Origin: Deltaproteobacteria bacterium
Lineage (GTDB): Bacteria > Desulfobacterota > DSM-4660 > Desulfatiglandales > B25-G16
DNA: 9,487 bases
NCBI GenBank assembly: GCA_019308645.1
Contig: JAFDHR010000059.1
Span: forward strand, 1-9,487
Reading direction: 5' to 3'
Shown here: positions 4,841 through 9,487 of the stretch, piece by piece
How positions within the stretch are numbered: position 1 is the stretch's first letter
How the letters are laid out: each line of letters begins with the position of its first letter
Translations under genes and position numbers: made by a program
The notes under the pieces: generated by a model
Seen by the model: only the letters and a program-made list of their open reading frames with translations
Database searches by the model: none
Told to the model about the DNA's origin: nothing

Positions 4841-6421
4841 ATGGATTTTGGAAAAATTAATGCAACAGCAGCAACGTTAACAAAGAACAGAACGGAAGAC
4901 GCTATTGTCCCCTCAAGCGGACTGTGCGCTACCTGTATAGACGGCTGCATAGGTATGTGCGAAGTTGGGAAATCTTCATACAGGGGGACAGAGGTAATAT
5001 ACCCTCAACCATTCGGGATAATCACCACGGCGGGAGAGAAAAAGTATCCTGTGGATTTATCTCACTTTACCATACTCGGGACATGTTGTGGTGCATACGG
5101 AATAGAACCAGATTCCGACAAGGCCTTATTCACGAATGTTAATTTAGAGCAAAGAATAGGGCAAGACAAGGGAATAAAAACACGGTTACCTATTGTTATT
5201 CCCGGGCTTGGCTCAACAGCTATAGCAAAAAATAACTGGGAAGGGCTTGCCATTGGTGCTGCACTTTCAGGAATAATAGTCACCATTGGGGAGAACGTGT
5301 GTGGTATGGACCCGGAGGCAAAAATTGAAAAAGGTAGAGTGCGACATTCCCCGGAGCTGGAAAAACGGGTGAAACTCTTTAAGGATTGGCAACAAGATGG
5401 CTATGGGGCTATTGTTGTACAGGCAAACATCGAAGATACGAGGCTTGGATTGCATGAATATGCAATAGAGAAATTAGGCGTGAAGGCAGTAGAACTCAAA
5501 TGGGGACAGGGGGCAAAAAACATTGGCGGTGAAGTAAAGATTAAAAACTTACAGCGTGCCCAGATGCTAAAAGATAGGGGATATATTGTATTGCCGGATT
5601 GTTATGACCAGGATGTTATAGAAGCATTTGAAAGCCATTCTTTCGATGAGTTTGAAAGGCATTCAAGGGTTGGCATGGTCGATCTGGAAAGCTTTTGTAA
5701 AAGGATAGAAGAATTAAGGGCGGTAGGGGCGCAATATATATCTCTTAAGACCGGAGCATACAGACCAAAAGACCTTGCTCTTGCATTAAAATGTGCATCC
5801 GAGGCAAAGATTGACTTACTGACTGTAGATGCAGCAGGCGGTGGAACGGGAATGAGCCCGTGGAGAATGATGAATGAATGGGGTGTGCCGGGTGTTGAGC
5901 TTTGGTCACTTCTCTATCAATACCTTGACAGATTGGCAAGTAAAGGTAAATATATTCCTGATGTTGCAATTGCTTCTGGATTTACATTGGAAGACCAGAT
6001 CTTTAAAGGTTTGGCATTAGGAGCGCCTTACTTTAAACTTATTGGCATGGCAAGAGCGCCACTTACCGCTGCAATGGTAGGCAAAAACATAGGTAAAAGA
6101 GTAGAAGCGAATGAGACACCTGTTTATATTACGCGGTTTGGGCGAACGAAAGAACAGATATTTATTACTGCTCCTGAACTCAAGCGTGAATTTAAAGACA
6201 GGTTTGATGCCATTCCTACAGGTGCTATGGGGCTGTATACCTATATGCAGAGACTCGAACAGGGGATCAAGCAAATTATGTGTGGCGCGAGAAAGTTTTC
6301 GTTAGATTATATCTCAAGGAATGATATTGCTGCTTTAACACACATAGCAAGCGAGATTAGCGGGATCCAGTACATAATGGATTGCGACAAGGAGGAAGCA
6401 AAGGGGATCTTGGATAATTAA
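4841..6421 (+). CDS. FMN-binding glutamate-synthase-type protein (GltB central domain)
   Basis: A 526-residue protein of the GltB FMN-barrel family, probably the catalytic partner of the diaphorase subunits. Recognisable barrel segments are LPIVIPGLGSTA (116-127), WGQGAKNIGGEVK (221-233), VDAAGGGTGMSP (329-340) and DVAIASGFTLEDQIFKGLALGA (374-395 region), which hold FMN and the 2-iminoglutarate site in glutamate synthases. The N-terminal glutaminase and C-terminal GXGXG domains of full GltB are absent. The usual [3Fe-4S] cysteines after the barrel are also missing; instead an N-terminal CATCIDGCIGMC (C29, C32, C36, C40) could bind a cluster. The start is secure: ATG 4841, with AAGGAGG (4827-4833) seven bases upstream. 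It is last in the operon. If it makes glutamate it would need free ammonia or a separate glutaminase. A different substrate is possible, so I give no gene symbol. Confidence 0.85.
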   Translation: MDFGKINATAATLTKNRTEDAIVPSSGLCATCIDGCIGMCEVGKSSYRGTEVIYPQPFGIITTAGEKKYPVDLSHFTILGTCCGAYGIEPDSDKALFTNVNLEQRIGQDKGIKTRLPIVIPGLGSTAIAKNNWEGLAIGAALSGIIVTIGENVCGMDPEAKIEKGRVRHSPELEKRVKLFKDWQQDGYGAIVVQANIEDTRLGLHEYAIEKLGVKAVELKWGQGAKNIGGEVKIKNLQRAQMLKDRGYIVLPDCYDQDVIEAFESHSFDEFERHSRVGMVDLESFCKRIEELRAVGAQYISLKTGAYRPKDLALALKCASEAKIDLLTVDAAGGGTGMSPWRMMNEWGVPGVELWSLLYQYLDRLASKGKYIPDVAIASGFTLEDQIFKGLALGAPYFKLIGMARAPLTAAMVGKNIGKRVEANETPVYITRFGRTKEQIFITAPELKREFKDRFDAIPTGAMGLYTYMQRLEQGIKQIMCGARKFSLDYISRNDIAALTHIASEISGIQYIMDCDKEEAKGILDN

Positions 6422-6479
6422 TTTCCGAAGCTAATATGAGAAAGACTGCGTATTAGGTCTTGGGACGTTTTCTATAAAA

Positions 6480-6539
6480 CACCTCTGCTTGCTGCGAAGG
6501 ATTTAAAGACCTTCTCCAGCAAAAGGTGACCTCTTTTTT
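6480..6539. terminator. Shared bidirectional terminator between convergent genes
   Basis: A three-tier stem: CACCT (6480-6484) with AGGTG (6524-6528), GCTG (6491-6494) with CAGC (6517-6520), and GAAGG (6496-6500) with CCTTC (6510-6514), separated by small internal loops. On the plus strand six T follow five bases later (6534-6539). On the minus strand the stem is followed at once by TTTTAT (6479-6474). It can therefore end the plus-strand operon and the minus-strand pyrG transcript. The internal loops make it weaker than the leader terminator. Confidence 0.6.
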
Positions 6540-6540
6540 C

Positions 6541-8166
6541 TTATGCGGCTCGATTTTGAGATTGACTTGAATTTTTACCTTTTCTATGCAAACATGCCTG
6601 GACAAAGCCATAAAAGAGGGGGGATGGGTTTTCCATCCTTGATTTTAATTCAGGGTGTGCCTGGGTAGCTACAAAATATTTCAGCTCTGGAAGCTCAATA
6701 AACTCAACCAGCCTTCCGTCATGTGAAGTTCCTGAAAAGACAAGTCCCTTATCAGTGAGGTCCTTATGATATTCTGGATTAACTTCATAGCGATGTCTGT
6801 GCCTTTCTGAAATAACAAGAGATTTATAGAGCTTGCTGACTATTGTCTCCTTCTTTAAAATAGCCTCATATGCCCCGAGTCTCATGGTGCCGCCCTTTTC
6901 CTTAATATTTTTTTGCTCTGGAAGTATATCTATCACAGGGAAAGGTGTATCTGGATCAAACTCGGTGCTATTAGCTTCTTTTAGTCGACAAACATTTCGT
7001 GCATATTCTACAACTGCCAGTTGAAGCCCAAGGCAGAGGCCAAGAAACGGAATATTTTTTTCTCTGGCCCTTCTGATAATCTCAATCTTGCCCTCTGTTC
7101 CCCTGGAACCAAAGCCACCAGGAACAATCACCCCATCTATGCCATCTAAAACTTTAGCCTCTGTAAGGTCTGTTGTTTCTATCCATTCAAGGTTTATCTT
7201 ACATCCCAGGTGGGCGGAGCAGTGATTCAATGATTCAATAATAGAGGCATAGGAATCTTCAAGCTTGGTGTACTTTCCGCACATGGCTACTGTTATTTCG
7301 CTTTTTGGATTCCTTATATTTTCAATCAGTTTCTTCCATCTTCTTAGGTCTGGTGGAGAGTAAATATTTAGTTTTTTATGGAGGATTTCAGCTATCCCTT
7401 CTTTTTCAAAGACAATCGGTATTTCGTAAATATCATCCACATCCAGACCCGTGATCACAGCATCTGGGCTCACATCACAAAAATTAGAGATTTTTAATTT
7501 TACCTCTTTGCTTAAAAATTCGGAGCACCTACCTATTATAACATCAGGGAAAATACCCCTTTGTTTTAAAAGATTGACGCTCTGCTGTGTTGGCTTTGAC
7601 TTCTGCTCGTTTACTCCATAGGGGATAGGGACATATGTCAAATGTATGTAAACAATATTTTTTCTGCCAACATCCTCCTTCATCTGCCTCATTGCCTCGA
7701 GAAAGAGCTCATTTTCAATATCCCCTACGGTCCCCCCTATTTCCACTATAATTAGATCAGCTGATTCTTCTTTGGCAATTTCATAGACATGGCCTTTAAT
7801 AATATCTGTAACATGGGGAATGTATTGAACGGTATGCCCCAAGTAATCCCCTCTCCTCTCTTTTTCTCTTACCATGTGAAATATCTTACCCATAGTAAGA
7901 TTCCACTTTGATTTGCAACTAATACCCAGGAATCGCTCATAGTGCCCAAAATCCATATCCACTTCTCCCCCGTCATCCAGGACAAATACCTCTCCATGCT
8001 CAAATGGATTCATTGTTCCTGGGTCAACATTGAGATAGCCATCACATTTTATAGGGATAATTTTCAGCCTTGAACAAAGAAGATGGCCTATGGAGGCAGC
8101 AGCAATTCCTTTCCCTAATCCAGAGAGAACTCCTCCTGTTACGATGATATATTTGGTATTAGGCAT
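6541..8166 (-). CDS. pyrG: CTP synthase (glutamine-hydrolysing)
   Basis: A 541-residue cytoplasmic enzyme that makes CTP from UTP, ATP and glutamine, the last step of pyrimidine nucleotide synthesis. The N-terminal synthase domain has the P-loop GGVLSGLGKGIAAASIG (11-27), YLNVDPGTMNPFEHGEVFV (44-62), DDGGEVDMDFGHYERF (64-79) and VEIGGTVGDIE (141-151). The C-terminal class I glutamine amidotransferase domain has VPGGFGSRG (348-356), the nucleophile in GLCLGLQ (C378), and the QAHPE pair H504/E506, completing the triad. Length is normal and the gene looks intact. The SGLGKG form of the P-loop and the CDGYLNVDPG segment recall archaeal and candidate-phylum enzymes rather than E. coli (VSSLGKG); this is from memory. 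ATG 8166 is fixed by the conserved N-terminus but has no good ribosome site, the nearest GGA being about 15 bases upstream. The short C-terminal tail after residue 527 is not conserved. Confidence 0.97.
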   Translation of the reverse strand: MPNTKYIIVTGGVLSGLGKGIAAASIGHLLCSRLKIIPIKCDGYLNVDPGTMNPFEHGEVFVLDDGGEVDMDFGHYERFLGISCKSKWNLTMGKIFHMVREKERRGDYLGHTVQYIPHVTDIIKGHVYEIAKEESADLIIVEIGGTVGDIENELFLEAMRQMKEDVGRKNIVYIHLTYVPIPYGVNEQKSKPTQQSVNLLKQRGIFPDVIIGRCSEFLSKEVKLKISNFCDVSPDAVITGLDVDDIYEIPIVFEKEGIAEILHKKLNIYSPPDLRRWKKLIENIRNPKSEITVAMCGKYTKLEDSYASIIESLNHCSAHLGCKINLEWIETTDLTEAKVLDGIDGVIVPGGFGSRGTEGKIEIIRRAREKNIPFLGLCLGLQLAVVEYARNVCRLKEANSTEFDPDTPFPVIDILPEQKNIKEKGGTMRLGAYEAILKKETIVSKLYKSLVISERHRHRYEVNPEYHKDLTDKGLVFSGTSHDGRLVEFIELPELKYFVATQAHPELKSRMENPSPLFYGFVQACLHRKGKNSSQSQNRAA

Positions 8167-8220
8167 GTGAATCGATCGTATTCCAAATTCTACAGGTTAT
8201 TGAAATCAAAGGCATTACTT

Positions 8221-8240
8221 GAGGCATGAGTTTTTGCCTC
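8221..8240. repeat. Hairpin in the region upstream of pyrG
   Basis: GAGGCA (8221-8226) and TGCCTC (8235-8240) form a 6-bp perfect stem with an 8-base loop. No T run follows on either strand, so it is not an ordinary terminator. On the minus strand it lies in the likely pyrG leader, about 55 bases before the start codon, where pyrimidine-dependent control would act. No specific mechanism can be read from it. Confidence 0.35.
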
Positions 8241-8277
8241 TCGCTTGGAATAATGATTTTAAAGAGGAAGTTCTCAT

Positions 8278-8299
8278 TTATTGAACTCATTGTCAATAA
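8278..8299. repeat. Inverted repeat TTATTGA-N8-TCAATAA upstream of pyrG
   Basis: Seven-base perfect arms (8278-8284 and 8293-8299) are separated by eight bases. On the minus strand one arm overlaps TTGACA (8296-8291), which looks like a -35 box, but no convincing -10 follows at 16-18 bases. It could be an operator over a pyrG promoter or a chance AT-rich palindrome. Confidence 0.3.
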
Positions 8300-8331
8300 G
8301 GGTTTTTCAATTCATTCTGTTAAATTTCTCC

Positions 8332-9417
8332 TTAATTCCATTGTTTTTTTTGGATCAACTCTTTAAGCACACTTTTTTGGATGTTTTGAGTCTCTTCCCA
8401 CATTTCCTGGATGGATTGGGGAATGGTGATTTGAAGACATCCAGGGCGGAATAGGCAGGTTTCATCCTCTTCATCCCAATCGTACCTATTGGTGCTGTCC
8501 AGATCGAAGGGGCTTCCCCTAAAGCCTCCGGTCAACAAAGATATTCGAGAAAATATGTGGCGATCCTTTACTCCAATGCAGTTAGGGATAGCATTTGGGC
8601 TAATGCACCGAATTATGCTTGGGGGAATTGTATTTTGATACCATAATCCGGTTGAAGCAAAGTAAACACCTTCTTTAATCAGATTTAGGGAATTAAGCTG
8701 GTAGGGGTTTTTAATCAGTCCATAGAAAGAGCCTTTCTCTACTATGATGTCCATTTCCGTAAATCTCTGCAAAAAGATAAGTAACTTTTCCATATACGCT
8801 ATAAAATGGAAAAACTCGTCGTGACCCAGTCCCATGTTATCAACAATGTTTGCAAGAAGATTAAAAGTAAGCTGGGAAACAGGAGGAATAGGATAAAGTT
8901 CAAACAGGGCCTTCAGGTTAAATTTATCCAATTTTTCCATGAATTCAGGGAGGATGGGATAGTTTTTTAGGGAGTGAGCGCCTTTACGTAATCTCTTTAC
9001 AACAACAGATGCAGGCACCTTACCAACCGTAACCATGCGCATGGCATCAATAGTCCGGGCTTCGGTTTCGGAAATGGCCCGGGTGAGTTCCGTATCCACC
9101 TTTTGAGATATATAGCTTTTACGAAATTCTTGCATAACCTTAAATGTTTGACGATAGATAAACTGTGCTAAAGGCCTCTCAAAGGAAAGATCGGGATCTC
9201 TGTTAATTTCATAATGAATAATCCTGAGGATATCTTCATTGTTAAAGCGAAGAACAAGAAAACGCCCGATCTGGAGTGCTTCATTTTTATCTCTTTTCTT
9301 TAGATACGCAATAAAGCGCTTGACCAGATTTGAAAAACTGTCTCTCCATTCCCTCCTTTGCCTTAGTTGACTGTAAAAGGGTGTTGTAAAGATCGTATAA
9401 ATATTATGTAATATCAA
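8332..9417 (-). CDS. Protein of unknown function, 361 residues
   Basis: I do not recognise this family. The product looks soluble and mixed alpha/beta: no signal peptide and no clear membrane helix. A basic first 45 residues (RQRREW, YLKKRDK) precede helical segments to about 240. The C-terminal third is richer in Gly, Pro and Ile and contains SPNAIPNC, an acidic DWDEEDE (313-319) and four Cys (271, 280, 321, 327) with no obvious metal spacing. No catalytic motif stands out. The only start in the upstream open interval is TTG 9417; the next in-frame Met is at residue 95. No ribosome site lies at a normal distance (AGAGG is about 17 bases away), so the true N-terminus is uncertain. The long open frame and normal composition favour a real gene. 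It is codirectional with pyrG, 165 bases upstream, with no terminator seen between them. Confidence 0.7.
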   Translation of the reverse strand: MILHNIYTIFTTPFYSQLRQRREWRDSFSNLVKRFIAYLKKRDKNEALQIGRFLVLRFNNEDILRIIHYEINRDPDLSFERPLAQFIYRQTFKVMQEFRKSYISQKVDTELTRAISETEARTIDAMRMVTVGKVPASVVVKRLRKGAHSLKNYPILPEFMEKLDKFNLKALFELYPIPPVSQLTFNLLANIVDNMGLGHDEFFHFIAYMEKLLIFLQRFTEMDIIVEKGSFYGLIKNPYQLNSLNLIKEGVYFASTGLWYQNTIPPSIIRCISPNAIPNCIGVKDRHIFSRISLLTGGFRGSPFDLDSTNRYDWDEEDETCLFRPGCLQITIPQSIQEMWEETQNIQKSVLKELIQKKQWN

Positions 9418-9430
9418 TTGTTTAAATAAT

Positions 9431-9451
9431 AAAAAGCCTCTATAATGGAGG
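9431..9451 (-). terminator. Weak terminator-like hairpin ahead of the 361-residue gene
   Basis: On the minus strand CCTC (9451-9448) pairs with GAGG (9440-9437) around a seven-base loop, followed within one base by five T (9435-9431) and more T/A. The four-pair stem is too short for a strong terminator. It could end an upstream minus-strand gene lying beyond the window or be chance. It sits within the short upstream open interval of the TTG-started gene. Confidence 0.25.
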
Positions 9452-9487
9452 GGATTTTGTCAAAAGAACCCTTGGCCCAAAACGGAG

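Noticed and set aside
4841..6421. Naming the last operon gene gltB outright
   Set aside because: Glutaminase and GXGXG domains and the canonical [3Fe-4S] cysteines are missing, so glutamate synthesis from glutamine is not supported by the sequence.
9290..9355. A 20-codon minus-strand ORF after AAAGGAGGGAATGG inside the unknown gene
   Set aside because: The ribosome-like sequence is only two bases from the ATG, the frame is very short, and it lies within a much longer open frame.

Overview
The window reads as bacterial chromosome from an AT-leaning organism with an anaerobic, flavin- and iron-sulfur-based metabolism. Genes are closely packed, most have Shine-Dalgarno sites, and there are sigma70-type promoters and intrinsic terminators. 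No rRNA, tRNA, transposase, phage gene or CRISPR array was seen. Nothing here fixes the taxonomy. The gene content would suit an anaerobic lineage such as an anammox-type planctomycete or another candidate phylum, but that is a guess. The CTP synthase has sequence features I associate from memory with archaeal and candidate-phylum enzymes.

Left part (1-1388): regulation. A GAF-ANTAR protein (350-1060) is the RNA-binding antiterminator type of regulator. Starting 25 bases after its stop codon is a near-consensus promoter (1085-1113), then a leader RNA with two hairpins in series, each with a six-base loop carrying A at position 1 and G at position 4 (1134-1155 and 1161-1174). A strong intrinsic terminator follows (1214-1250), and the first structural gene starts about 140 bases further on. 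This is the textbook layout of an ANTAR-controlled attenuator, with the regulator encoded next to its own target. At the extreme left edge, on the minus strand, is a short decayed stretch resembling the end of a second ANTAR domain.

Middle (1389-6421): a four-gene plus-strand operon. It encodes a NuoE-like [2Fe-2S] protein with a zinc-ribbon tail, a NuoF-like NAD(P)H-binding flavoprotein with extra Fe-S domains, a HoxU/NuoG-N-like ferredoxin subunit, and an FMN-binding glutamate-synthase-type protein. The first three resemble the diaphorase module of NAD-linked hydrogenases and formate dehydrogenases. In this window no hydrogenase or formate dehydrogenase catalytic subunit is present, and the partner is the GltB-like protein. 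The simplest inference is one NAD(P)H-linked redox complex in which the diaphorase feeds electrons to, or takes them from, the GltB-like FMN site. It would be switched on by ANTAR antitermination, a mechanism classically tied to nitrogen metabolism. The substrate is not established: the glutaminase domain of normal glutamate synthase is absent.

Right part (6422-9487): a long, interrupted hairpin lies between convergent genes and can serve as terminator for both. On the minus strand are pyrG (CTP synthase, 8166 to 6541) and, upstream of it, an unrecognised 361-residue protein (9417 to 8332). They are separated by 165 bases containing inverted repeats.
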